Source: an uncultured Lachnospiraceae bacterium (GTDB lineage: Bacteria > Bacillota > Clostridia > Eubacteriales > Anaerofustaceae). Taken from it: 64,000 nucleotides of DNA. The translations under genes were made by a program, and so were the position numbers. The notes under the pieces are model-generated. The model was not told the origin of the DNA. It saw nothing but the letters and a program-made list of their open reading frames with translations, and ran no database searches. The stretch is taken from contig CALWKX010000006.1 of NCBI GenBank assembly GCA_944381375.1, positions 1 to 64,000 of the forward strand, given 5' to 3'. Each line of letters opens with the position of its first letter. Position 1 is the stretch's first letter. Shown here piece by piece: positions 1 through 7,359 of the stretch.

Positions 1-110
1 GCGGCCACCGCCGACAGAAAGTGCAGATTGTTTGGAACTTCATTGGGGAAGTTAATCTTCCTAACGACAGTCAAGTGATTGAACGGCAAAGAAAAGGCAG
101 AACGGCATAG
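1..110 (+). CDS. Serine recombinase C-terminal fragment (DUF4368-like)
   Basis: The third reading frame is open from the window edge to a TAG at 108-110 and encodes about 35 residues that include VWNFIGEV and end ERQRKGRTA. This matches, from memory, the C-terminal DUF4368 tail of large serine recombinases carried by clostridial integrative elements and prophages. Such enzymes cut and join DNA to integrate or excise the element, and their gene usually lies at one end of it. Only the tail is visible, so the catalytic domain cannot be checked. If the call is right, the element lies to the left and its edge falls between here and the next gene. Confidence 0.55.
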   Translation, partial: GHRRQKVQIVWNFIGEVNLPNDSQVIERQRKGRTA

Positions 111-125
111 CCACACGCTATGCCG
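103..125 (+). terminator. Hairpin overlapping the recombinase stop codon
   Basis: CGGCATAGC and GCTATGCCG pair over 9 bp around a CACAC loop and include the TAG stop codon. No T-run follows directly, so this may stabilise the mRNA end rather than be a classic intrinsic terminator. The remaining bases up to 216 hold no gene and may contain the attachment junction of the element. Confidence 0.45.
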
Positions 126-216
126 CCCTGCAATTACCTATTTACTTCCTTATCACTACTTAAGACAGTAAGGCTTCGCTTTTTTATTATAGGCGCAAAA
201 TAAATTTTCAGGCATA

Positions 217-891
217 TTACAATGAATCTGAATTTAATACATTATCCCTCATGCGTCTTTTGAAAACCAGATTATTTGCCTTTAGAATCAATACTGATAT
301 TACATACGCTCCGCCCAATATCACTATACTCCATATAACAGATATATATACAGGCTGTTCATAAACATAGAGGAACGGATAAGGCCCTCTTATGAGTCTC
401 ATAATATTCATGCTGAGTATAATAACTGCATAAACAAAAGTGGGAATCTGTGCAAATAATACCGTTTTTTTATCAGCAATTTCTATATGATCGAAAAAAA
501 CAAAATGTACAAAAACCGCTACAGGACAAAGCAAATGATGGTACAGCATAGAATCTTTTGTAAGCAAAGCCCTGTATCCACCCATAGTAGGAGCAAGCAC
601 AAAAATGACAACTAAAAATGTTAGTGCTAAGCAGTTAGCCGAAATATATCTCAAAAAAACAGACCACCGCGGTTCACTTTTTTTGACGAGCAAATTCCGT
701 AAAGAAAAATAAAACCCTATCGCAAACGATATCATGGCAAACAAATTGCTGTCCTGAGTATAATACTGAAACAGTTTTATACCGTGCATACGAATACTTA
801 TTACTAAACCGATTATTTCCATTATTACGATAGCTGCGCTCAATAACAAAGATATAATAATGCGCTTACTAACTCTCTTGTTCTGTTCCAT
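217..891 (-). CDS. Pr6Pr-family integral membrane protein
   Basis: A 224-residue protein with about six hydrophobic segments. The stretch FQYYTQDSNLFAM resembles the Pr6Pr/YwaF-like group of uncharacterised membrane proteins, so no reaction can be assigned. The start at 891 is chosen because AGAAGG lies 7 nt upstream of that ATG; an upstream in-frame ATG at 912 has no good ribosome binding site. It follows the Lgt-like gene on the same strand by about 45 nt, so the two are probably cotranscribed. Confidence 0.6.
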   Translation of the reverse strand: MEQNKRVSKRIIISLLLSAAIVIMEIIGLVISIRMHGIKLFQYYTQDSNLFAMISFAIGFYFSLRNLLVKKSEPRWSVFLRYISANCLALTFLVVIFVLAPTMGGYRALLTKDSMLYHHLLCPVAVFVHFVFFDHIEIADKKTVLFAQIPTFVYAVIILSMNIMRLIRGPYPFLYVYEQPVYISVIWSIVILGGAYVISVLILKANNLVFKRRMRDNVLNSDSL

Positions 892-936
892 TATATAACC
901 TTCTGCTTTCATTTAATGCTGCAATATTTAGCAGGA

Positions 937-1722
937 TCATGATACAGCTTTATTATCAATCTTCTTTATTTCTGTAACCAGCTTATATATTCCGTAACAT
1001 ATCAAAATAAGCGATATCCACTGCGACGTGGATAAAAAAAACCATATTCCTCTTATTGCGTCACCCCTGAAAAATTCCGTTATAAATCTTATAACGCCAT
1101 AGCTTATTATATAAACATAAAGAATTTTACCTTGATTATGATATTTTTTTTCGAATATTATAAGCGCAAAAAACAAACATAAATTCAAAAACGCTTCTAT
1201 AAGCTGCACAGGCAAATAAGGTATGCCGTTAATACTTGAAGGAGAATTACTAAAGGCTATACCAAAACGCTCGCTGACAACGCCATGACAACAGCCATTT
1301 AAAAAACATCCGATTCTTCCGAATACATGAAATAAGGGTATGCATGGCGCCATAAAATCCCAATATGTTTTTTTATTTATTGAATAGCGGTTCAGGTACC
1401 AGTTTATTACTATAATAAAAAGTATCAATCCTCCGTAAAACACTGCTCCAGACGATACTGCAGTAAAAAATATTTCAAAACTTGAAAAATAATATTCACG
1501 ATACTTTATTAACACAGGAATAATTGTCAGCGCAAATAAAACTTTCGCCCCTACGACAGCGCCGCATATTCCGATCGCCCCCGCATTGGTTATGTCAACA
1601 TTTAAAAACGAAAAATCCTTATTTCGTATAAAAAGCATTAATGCGCATACCAAAACACCAATAATATTAATAAGCCAAAATGTGGGTAAACGGTAAAATC
1701 CCAAGTCTATATATGGATACAT
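937..1722 (-). CDS. lgt: Prolipoprotein diacylglyceryl transferase family protein
   Basis: A 261-residue membrane protein of the Lgt family, which transfers diacylglycerol from phosphatidylglycerol to the lipobox cysteine of prolipoproteins. The Lgt signature GRIGCFLNGCCHG is at about 135-147, YGG at 96-98, and a late R-F-x-x-E-x-x-R motif is present. The start at 1722 has AGGAG 5 nt upstream; an ATG at 1740 lacks a site. Identity as the housekeeping Lgt rather than a paralogue is not certain, because divergent copies are common in Clostridia and the partner gene here is a Pr6Pr protein. Confidence 0.75.
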   Translation of the reverse strand: MYPYIDLGFYRLPTFWLINIIGVLVCALMLFIRNKDFSFLNVDITNAGAIGICGAVVGAKVLFALTIIPVLIKYREYYFSSFEIFFTAVSSGAVFYGGLILFIIVINWYLNRYSINKKTYWDFMAPCIPLFHVFGRIGCFLNGCCHGVVSERFGIAFSNSPSSINGIPYLPVQLIEAFLNLCLFFALIIFEKKYHNQGKILYVYIISYGVIRFITEFFRGDAIRGIWFFLSTSQWISLILICYGIYKLVTEIKKIDNKAVS

Positions 1723-1777
1723 GCCTGCTCCTTTTAGCATTATATATTGATTTAATGTCTATTTATTGATTACAACC

Positions 1778-1811
1778 AAAAGAAAGACATAGCCTGCTAT
1801 GTCTTTCTTTT
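1778..1811 (-). terminator. Terminator of the DUF4190 gene
   Basis: AAAAGAAAGACATAGC pairs perfectly over 16 bp with GCTATGTCTTTCTTTT around a 2-nt centre. The arms supply a T-run on either strand. It lies directly after the DUF4190 stop codon on the minus strand and upstream of the lgt-like gene. Confidence 0.8.
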
Positions 1812-1850
1812 AATCATAAGTAAAACAAGCCACCAGCTAACAGGTTTATT

Positions 1851-2261
1851 TTAATATCCTGAAAGCCCAATGCCAATGCCTATTATGACTAAGCAAATGA
1901 ACATGATCAATGTTATTGCAAGGCCGATAATAGACACAACGAAACCAGCAGTCGCCAATCCTGACTGATTTTCCTTGCGAGCCATAGCTCCCAAAATGAT
2001 ACCGACTATAGCGCATGCCAGTGATACATACCACCACCATATACCTACTACGCATGCTATAATACCAAGTACAAGAGAAGCTATAGCTTTCCCGTTGGAA
2101 CCTGAGTTCTGCGGAGCCCTGTAACCTGCATTTCCGCCGCCTACGTTAGGATTTGGAGCTTCACCCGTAAATGCGGATTTTACTTCCTCAACGACTTTCA
2201 CCGCTTCATCCTTAACTGTGTCCACAGTTTCATTAATGTCTTTTTTGATATCGTCAGACAT
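1851..2261 (-). CDS. DUF4190 domain membrane protein
   Basis: A 136-residue protein. The first 45 residues are charged and predicted cytoplasmic, followed by a Gly/Asn-rich linker. Two long hydrophobic segments (about 60-90 and 104-133) form the DUF4190 domain, marked by the GKAIASLVLGI-type opening. The domain has no known activity and is common in Bacillota next to zinc-ribbon or coat-like proteins. GGGGG lies 6 nt upstream of the ATG. It is flanked by its own terminator, so it is probably monocistronic. Confidence 0.7.
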   Translation of the reverse strand: MSDDIKKDINETVDTVKDEAVKVVEEVKSAFTGEAPNPNVGGGNAGYRAPQNSGSNGKAIASLVLGIIACVVGIWWWYVSLACAIVGIILGAMARKENQSGLATAGFVVSIIGLAITLIMFICLVIIGIGIGLSGY

Positions 2262-2427
2262 TGTCTACCCCCTTATAAAGAATAATTACTCAATAAATAA
2301 TTTATGTATTAAGCAACTTGATTATATTATGAAGATCATAATTAAGTCAACAAATTTCAACATTTATGTTCGATTTATATTCTATTTTACCTGTAAAATA
2401 TAATTATTACTTTAAGTCGTTTTATGG

Positions 2428-2433
2428 TATAAT
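2428..2433 (+). promoter_or_regulatory. Likely -10 box for the 56-residue ORF
   Basis: TATAAT preceded by GG lies 31 nt upstream of the ATG at 2464. No convincing -35 box is visible at 17-18 nt, so this is a partial promoter call. Confidence 0.45.
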
Positions 2434-2463
2434 TTTTTATATTATCTTCAGGAGGAAACAAAT

Positions 2464-2634
2464 ATGAGAATGAATGCTCCGACTAAAGGACTGTTTATTC
2501 TATGCTTTATTCTCATTGTAGGAGCGCTGGTTTCTGCGTTTGTATATATACCTTATGTAAGCGTATACAAATTTTGGATAATGGCGGTAGGCTCCGTTTT
2601 ATTGCTTTTGTCAAATATGTTTAAGGGCTTGTAA
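2464..2634 (+). CDS. Small two-helix membrane protein
   Basis: A 56-residue ORF beginning MRMNAPTKG with two hydrophobic stretches (about 9-29 and 36-53) separated by a short polar turn. GGAGG lies 8 nt upstream of the ATG and a TATAAT box lies further up, so it looks genuinely expressed despite its size. I do not recognise the family. It converges on the methyltransferase gene, and a shared two-way hairpin region separates them. Confidence 0.65.
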   Translation: MRMNAPTKGLFILCFILIVGALVSAFVYIPYVSVYKFWIMAVGSVLLLLSNMFKGL

Positions 2635-2691
2635 ACAGTAAAAAAGCTTTATTTCAACAGATCAAAAATCAAGCCGCCCATTCAAAAAAAT

Positions 2692-2770
2692 GAAACAGCG
2701 TTTATCGCAGCCTTTATGCAAAGCGCTGACCCGCTATTTGCAAAAAAATACGGCTGCGTTAAGCGTTTTT
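2692..2770. terminator. Bidirectional structured terminator
   Basis: Imperfect arms at 2697-2712 and 2752-2767 (core CGCAGCC / GGCTGCG) enclose a second inverted repeat, TGCAAAGCG with CGCTATTTGCA. T-runs follow on the plus strand at 2766-2770 and on the minus strand at 2684-2690. It separates two convergent genes. The nested layout recalls the three-armed elements elsewhere in the window but is much more degenerate. Confidence 0.55.
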
Positions 2771-2773
2771 CAA

Positions 2774-3358
2774 TTATTTTTTTGTTGCTGAGACAATATA
2801 TTTTTCATCATCAGACACTACTTTATCGACATTGAAATATTCACTCATTATTTGAGCAAGTTCATTTTCGTCAATAAGCCCGACGGAAACATGCTTGGCG
2901 CTTCCCTTATGCATTCCGTCTATTTCTTTTTTACTCATGCCGTGAGCAATAGTGAGCCTTGCTCCTTGTTTTAGATTTTCTTTTAATGATCTAACCAAAA
3001 CTTTTGCATCTGCAAAATGTGGCAATGCATTATATACAACACAGCAGTCAAATTTCTCATCAAATGTAACACTCTCTATATCGGCGCACAAAAAAGTAAC
3101 TTCCTTAAAAGGAAATTTCGCCTTTGCCTTATCAATCATATTTGCGGAAATATCTACTCCAACGACTTTTGCAGCTCCTCTTTTTAAATAATCTCCCACA
3201 AGCACTCCCGTGCCGCACGCAACATCAAGCACGCTCACTCCGCTTTTTATTCCTGCATAATCCAATATGATTTTTATTGCATGCTCGTTACGTATAAGAG
3301 ACGAGTCCCAATCATGAGCCAGTGAATTGAAATATTCTGCTACAGCATTTTTATCCAT
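2774..3358 (-). CDS. Class I SAM-dependent methyltransferase
   Basis: A 194-residue methyltransferase with the Rossmann-fold motif I VLDVACGTG at about residues 43-51, the motif II region VVGVDIS, and motif IV around YNALPHF. This fits the small-molecule (UbiE/type 11) group; the substrate cannot be inferred. The ATG at 3358 is used because the upstream TTG at 3370 falls in the ribosome-binding region. It lies downstream of the ECF S-component gene but is separated from it by a stable structured element. Confidence 0.75.
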   Translation of the reverse strand: MDKNAVAEYFNSLAHDWDSSLIRNEHAIKIILDYAGIKSGVSVLDVACGTGVLVGDYLKRGAAKVVGVDISANMIDKAKAKFPFKEVTFLCADIESVTFDEKFDCCVVYNALPHFADAKVLVRSLKENLKQGARLTIAHGMSKKEIDGMHKGSAKHVSVGLIDENELAQIMSEYFNVDKVVSDDEKYIVSATKK

Positions 3359-3393
3359 ATTGCTCTTCAACCTCTTTAGCGTTATAATAATTT

Positions 3394-3468
3394 AAACGAC
3401 CGGCAGTATTCTTAGGCGTCAAGCAGGTTACGCATAAGAGTATTAATCGCAAACCACGCCGGTCGTTT
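3394..3468. terminator. Two-tier stem structure with a strong plus-strand T-run
   Basis: AAACGACCGGC (3394-3404) pairs perfectly with GCCGGTCGTTT (3458-3468). Inside is a second hairpin of about 15 bp, 3405-3419 with 3430-3444, with only a few mismatches or wobbles. A run of T follows on the plus strand, while the minus strand has only TTTAAATTATT. It lies 11 nt beyond the ECF S-component stop. It could be a terminator, or a leader structure for the methyltransferase; it did not match a riboswitch I know. Confidence 0.5.
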
Positions 3469-3478
3469 TTTTTTGAAT

Positions 3479-4012
3479 TTATTTCGTATAGCGAGCGGGT
3501 ATAAGCCTCGCTTTTTGTATTGCAAAAATTAATGTTGGTATAATCGCCAACTGTATAATTATGCCCGGCAGTCCGGTTACAAAATAGCTTGTAGCCCAAG
3601 CAGCCATTGAATAGCTGCCGCGGGCAAATATCAATGCGCGCGCTATTCCTGCAACAATCCTACCAGTGATAAGAGCGCTTATAAGGCTGATATATAAATC
3701 GGCATATAAGTTTTTCGTATGAACAAACTTCATCATCAAGCCCGTAACCAGACCATATACGGAAAGCTCTACTATCATGGACGGCAGATATGCCATAGGC
3801 GGCATACCGGTAAACAAACTTGATAAAACAGGGCCTACTATACCCGTGATAAAACCATATTGCCAGCCGCATATCAGACCGCAAAGCAAAACAGGTATAT
3901 GCATTGGCAAAAATATGCTTCCGGCATTTTGTATAGAATGAAACGCCATGGGAAGCACTACGCATAATGCTATAAACACAGCAGTAAGAACTGATTTTTT
4001 TGTTGTTGTCAT
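3479..4012 (-). CDS. ECF transporter S component (substrate-binding)
   Basis: A 177-residue membrane protein with about six hydrophobic segments, typical of S components. S components bind a vitamin or similar ligand and dock onto the shared EcfA-A-T module. The run FLPMHIPVLLCGL and a Gly-rich re-entrant region fit the family. It is the last gene of the ecfA1-A2-T cluster with a 75-nt gap, and AGGAG sits 9 nt before the ATG. The ligand is unknown: no vitamin gene or recognisable riboswitch lies nearby. Confidence 0.75.
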   Translation of the reverse strand: MTTTKKSVLTAVFIALCVVLPMAFHSIQNAGSIFLPMHIPVLLCGLICGWQYGFITGIVGPVLSSLFTGMPPMAYLPSMIVELSVYGLVTGLMMKFVHTKNLYADLYISLISALITGRIVAGIARALIFARGSYSMAAWATSYFVTGLPGIIIQLAIIPTLIFAIQKARLIPARYTK

Positions 4013-4027
4013 AATTAATCAAAACTC

Positions 4028-4086
4028 CTTTTATTATTAGCAATGCTGTGCGCATGCGCCTGCTTGTATTCACAAACGCGCAGCAT
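4028..4086 (-). promoter_or_regulatory. Hairpin between ecfT and the S-component gene
   Basis: Near-complementary arms ATGCTGTGCGC and GCGCAGCAT can form a GC-rich hairpin in the 75-nt gap, just upstream of the S-component ribosome binding site. It may set the ratio of S component to EcfT by partial termination or RNA stability. No T-run is seen. Confidence 0.35.
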
Positions 4087-4087
4087 G

Positions 4088-4873
4088 TTATATCATTATT
4101 TGCAAAGCGCATACTGCCGCTGAAACAACAAAGCCTGCATATTCCCGAAGGCTGAGCTTTAAGGAACGTTTTTCAGGAGTATTCGCACTGCGATATCCCC
4201 TGGCTTCCATGGCCAAGGCAAGTTCATCGGCCCTTCTTATTGCTGATAAAAATATCGGAATAACCAATGCTAAAGATTCCTTTGCTTTCTCAATCAGGCG
4301 GCGGCTTTCAAAACGCGCTCCCCTTGCCGTCTGCGCCTGCTTTATGAGCAAAGCCTCCTGACTGATAACAGGAATAAATTGTATTGCTATGCTTATGATC
4401 ATACATATTTGGCCTACCGGTATTTTCACGTACCTTAGCGGTCTGAACAAACTCTCCAAGGCTTTCGTAAGCTCAACCGGAGATGTGGTGGCTGTCAAAC
4501 ATGTGCTGAACAGCATTACGAGCACAACTCGCAACACAACATGCACACCCTGAAGAATACCTTCTTTCGATATGTTGAATATCCACCATGAGACTAGAAT
4601 GTTTTCGCTCGTAAAAAACAAAGCGTTCATTACAAATATTATTATTAGAAAAAAACGCAGACGATATAAACAGCTCAAAGCAATTTTAAACGGAATACGA
4701 GACAGTACAATAAAAACAAATGCTGTACTGAGAATGACAATGTATCCTACCAGCGTATCTGTAATAATTACGGATACGATAAGCGCTAAAAAGCATACCA
4801 GTTTGACTCGTGCATCAATCGAATGAATGACCGACTCAAAAGGCATATACATTCCTAAAGGCATCCTGTTCAT
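4088..4873 (-). CDS. ecfT: ECF transporter transmembrane component EcfT
   Basis: A 261-residue membrane protein that couples the two ATPases to the S component in energy-coupling factor transporters. The coupling-helix motif region around QTARGARFES, followed by the later AMEARGYR motif (about 215-225), carries the two Ala-Arg-Gly signatures of EcfT. Its ATG overlaps the ecfA2 stop codon by 4 nt (ATGA), indicating translational coupling. Confidence 0.9.
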   Translation of the reverse strand: MNRMPLGMYMPFESVIHSIDARVKLVCFLALIVSVIITDTLVGYIVILSTAFVFIVLSRIPFKIALSCLYRLRFFLIIIFVMNALFFTSENILVSWWIFNISKEGILQGVHVVLRVVLVMLFSTCLTATTSPVELTKALESLFRPLRYVKIPVGQICMIISIAIQFIPVISQEALLIKQAQTARGARFESRRLIEKAKESLALVIPIFLSAIRRADELALAMEARGYRSANTPEKRSLKLSLREYAGFVVSAAVCALQIMI

Positions 4874-5733
4874 TTTCCGACTCCTGCGTTTTTTATTTTT
4901 TCGGCAACAGCCTTAACAATCTCTTCATAGCGATACAGCTTATCGTCAATGCACATACCGCGTTTTTTTAAAAGGTCTGCAAGATATTTCGCTCCGTTTA
5001 CTTCAAGTCCTATATTTTTAAGAGTTTTACTATCGGCAAAAACCTTAGCTGCCGGGGCGTCTTTTATCAGTTTTGTATTGTCAAATATCAAAATTCTTTC
5101 AGCGCATTCAGCTATTGCGTCAGCATTATGCGAAACCATTATTATTGTAATTCCGGCTTTATTCAGTTTTTTTACCGTATTCACAAAATCATTGCGGCCA
5201 ACAGGATCAAGGCCCGCCACAGGCTCATCGAACAATATCAATTCCGGCTCAGCCGCTAAAACTCCGGCTATAGCAACGCGCCTTTTTTCGCCCCCTGAAA
5301 GAGCAAGCGGAGACAAATCTTTTATTTTATCAAATTCGAAACCTACAGTCTCCAAAGCGTTTTTAACGCGTCGGTGTTTTTCATCTTTCGTGTATTCAGC
5401 ATGTTTCAGTCCAAAGGCTACGTCTTTATACACGCTGCTTTCGAATAATTGATATTCAGGATTCTGAAATACCATTCCTACATAACTTCTGAGTTTAGCT
5501 TTATTGTAAGAGTATGCATTTATATCTTCTCCGTTAAAAAAAACCGTACCGGAGGATGGTTTTTCCAGTCCGGCAATTATTTTGAGCAAAGTGGATTTGC
5601 CGCTGCCCGTTTGCCCCATAACAGCTATAAATTCACCTTTTTTTGCACTAAAGCTCACATCGCTGAGGGCCTTTGTTTCATACGGAGTCGATATAGCATA
5701 AGTAAGCGAAATATTATTCAATTCAAGCTGCAT
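4870..5733 (-). CDS. ecfA2: ECF transporter ATPase EcfA2
   Basis: A 287-residue ABC ATPase. Walker A is GQTGSGKST near 40-48, the Q-loop is FQNPEYQLF, the signature LALSGGEKRRVAIAG, and Walker B LILFDEPVAGLDP. FQNPEYQLF and the conserved C-terminal domain mark the CbiO/EcfA group. It pairs with EcfA1 to power import. It overlaps ecfA1 by 16 nt and ecfT by 4 nt, so it belongs to one operon. Confidence 0.9.
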   Translation of the reverse strand: MQLELNNISLTYAISTPYETKALSDVSFSAKKGEFIAVMGQTGSGKSTLLKIIAGLEKPSSGTVFFNGEDINAYSYNKAKLRSYVGMVFQNPEYQLFESSVYKDVAFGLKHAEYTKDEKHRRVKNALETVGFEFDKIKDLSPLALSGGEKRRVAIAGVLAAEPELILFDEPVAGLDPVGRNDFVNTVKKLNKAGITIIMVSHNADAIAECAERILIFDNTKLIKDAPAAKVFADSKTLKNIGLEVNGAKYLADLLKKRGMCIDDKLYRYEEIVKAVAEKIKNAGVGK

Positions 5734-6548
5734 ATCTCTTCACTCAACTCCTCAAGAGTAAGCGGACATTTTTTTAGTCGTATGCCCATCTTAATCAAAT
5801 CATAATAAAAACTGACAGCAAGAGGAGCAACCAGCCCTGCTTGATTTAACAAATCCATATCCGTGAGAACTTCGCGCGGGCTGCCGCCGCCAATCAGCTT
5901 GCCTTCAGACAATACATACACTTTTTCAGCTAATACAGCCTCTTCAGCGTAATGAGTTATCATAATAACGGTTTTGCCTTTTTTATTTAGCTCGCTTACC
6001 AAAGACAAAATCCCGCGTCTGCCTTTGGGATCAAGCATTGACGTTGCTTCATCAAACACTATTATTTCAGGTTCTAATGCCAATATCCCTGCTATTGCCG
6101 CACGCTGTTTTTGTCCGCCCGAAAGCATGTGAACAGAACGGTTTTCGAATCCTTTTAAACCGGCCTGCTCAAGCGCTGATGATATGCGATAATCAACATT
6201 ATCCGTTATGGAATAATTATTAAGTCCGAATGCGATATCCTCTTTAATAATACTTGATACAAACTGATTATCAGGATTTTGGAATACCATTGCGCAGTAT
6301 TTTCTAATCTGCCATAAAAGATTTTTATCGGCCACATTCATGCCTCCCACAAAAAGAGTTCCGTGCATAATAGGCACAAGCGCATTAAAATGTTTCGCAA
6401 GAGTAGACTTGCCGGAACCGTTGCGGCCTATAATTGCAGCAAATTCACCCTTTCGTACAGATATATCAATATTTTCGAGCGATAAAATGCTGCTGTCGGC
6501 ACTGATATATGAATGTGTTAGATTAGCGGCTTTAACAGCGTATTCCAA
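5718..6548 (-). CDS. ecfA1: ECF transporter ATPase EcfA1
   Basis: A 276-residue ABC ATPase, the first gene of the ECF operon. Walker A is GRNGSGKST, the Q-loop FQNPDNQF, the signature MLSGGQKQRAAIAGI, and Walker B IIVFDEATSMLDPKGR. It appears to start at a TTG with AAAGG about 9 nt upstream; no ATG fits better. It is divergent from the CsoR-type regulator, and about 118 nt between them must hold both promoters. Confidence 0.9.
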   Translation of the reverse strand: MEYAVKAANLTHSYISADSSILSLENIDISVRKGEFAAIIGRNGSGKSTLAKHFNALVPIMHGTLFVGGMNVADKNLLWQIRKYCAMVFQNPDNQFVSSIIKEDIAFGLNNYSITDNVDYRISSALEQAGLKGFENRSVHMLSGGQKQRAAIAGILALEPEIIVFDEATSMLDPKGRRGILSLVSELNKKGKTVIMITHYAEEAVLAEKVYVLSEGKLIGGGSPREVLTDMDLLNQAGLVAPLAVSFYYDLIKMGIRLKKCPLTLEELSEEICSLN

Positions 6549-6666
6549 AATATATGACCTTTCTTTAATATAATTAAATCACAATTATTTAATAAGCGTA
6601 AGCCCCGCAGGGGGATTGCAAAGCATGCTTTATATGATAAAATATTTACAAACGGAGTATAAGGAC

Positions 6667-7017
6667 ATGAACCAAAACGAAAAAATTGAATATCATACGC
6701 ACACACATGAAGACGGATCTGTGCACGCTCACTCTCATACAGGCTCGCACACACATACGCATACAAACACAAAAGCTGTATTGAACCGCATGTCGCGTCT
6801 TATAGGTCATATGAATGCTGTAAAAACCATGGTGGAGGACGGAAGAGACTGCTCTCAGGTTTTAATCCAGCTTGCAGCCGTAAGGAGTGCAATCAATCGA
6901 GTATGCGAGATTATTCTTAAGGACCATATAGACCATTGTCTTGTAGACGCCGTAAAGACCGGCGACAATGACGCTATTGAAGAGCTAAATAAGGCTATAG
7001 ATCTTTTATTGAAATAG
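6667..7017 (+). CDS. CsoR/FrmR-family metal-sensing repressor with His-rich N-terminus
   Basis: A 116-residue DUF156 protein. The CsoR copper-site triad is present as Cys62, His87 and Cys91 (DHIDHC). The first 34 residues contain nine histidines in H-x-H repeats, a likely extra metal-binding tail. In the family, metal binding releases the repressor from DNA. ATG 6667 is chosen because GGAG lies 9 nt upstream; an earlier TTG at 6616 adds an unlikely extension. No metal transporter is adjacent, so its target is unclear. The three-armed element follows about 20 nt after the stop. Confidence 0.85.
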   Translation: MNQNEKIEYHTHTHEDGSVHAHSHTGSHTHTHTNTKAVLNRMSRLIGHMNAVKTMVEDGRDCSQVLIQLAAVRSAINRVCEIILKDHIDHCLVDAVKTGDNDAIEELNKAIDLLLK

Positions 7018-7028
7018 ATTATTATAGC

Positions 7029-7155
7029 GGGGGACAGGGCGCGAAGCGCAGGCAAGTTACGGCCATTGCCGTAACTTGCTTTCACATCAAGGCGTTCGCC
7101 TTGATGTGAACCGCCTGAAAGCCCTTTAGGCTTTCAGGCGGCGCTTCGCGCCCCC
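7029..7155. repeat. Three-armed hairpin element, copy A
   Basis: The closing stem GGGCGCGAAGCGC (7037-7049) pairs with 7141-7153. Inside are three perfect hairpins in a row: 7052-7079 (12-bp arms), 7081-7110 (14-bp arms, GCGTTCGC tip) and 7111-7141 (13-bp arms). Arm sequences are unrelated to each other. It sits between the convergent 3' ends of the csoR-like gene and comEC, near the csoR stop. It could act as a two-way terminator, but there is no T-run at the end of the closing stem. Confidence 0.85.
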
Positions 7156-7359
7156 TAAAACCATACCTTTTTATTACGTTCATGTATAAAATAACGAACG
7201 CCTTTTACCTGTAGAATAAGTACGTACAGAGGTGGAGAAGATACGTATTATGTACGGTAAAAAGCGTTACGTATTATATATAGAAAACGCAAAGCGTTTT
7301 CCCTTCTATTTTTTAATACTCATCGACAAAAAACAATTTATCTTGCTTTAAATAAAATG
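7156..7359. other. Non-coding stretch with imperfect inverted repeats
   Basis: No ORF with a ribosome binding site is seen. AACGCCTTTTACC near 7196 and GGTAAAAAGCGTT near 7256 form an inverted repeat with one mismatch, and TACGTATTAT is repeated nearby. A separate hairpin GAAAACGC-AAA-GCGTTTTC lies at about 7283-7301. Together they look like a decayed multi-hairpin element, and one hairpin may terminate the csoR-like or comEC transcript. Confidence 0.4.

Noticed and set aside
3394-3468. A known riboswitch (THF, preQ1 or TPP type)
   Set aside because: I could not place the conserved core of any of these in either strand, so only a structured element is claimed.
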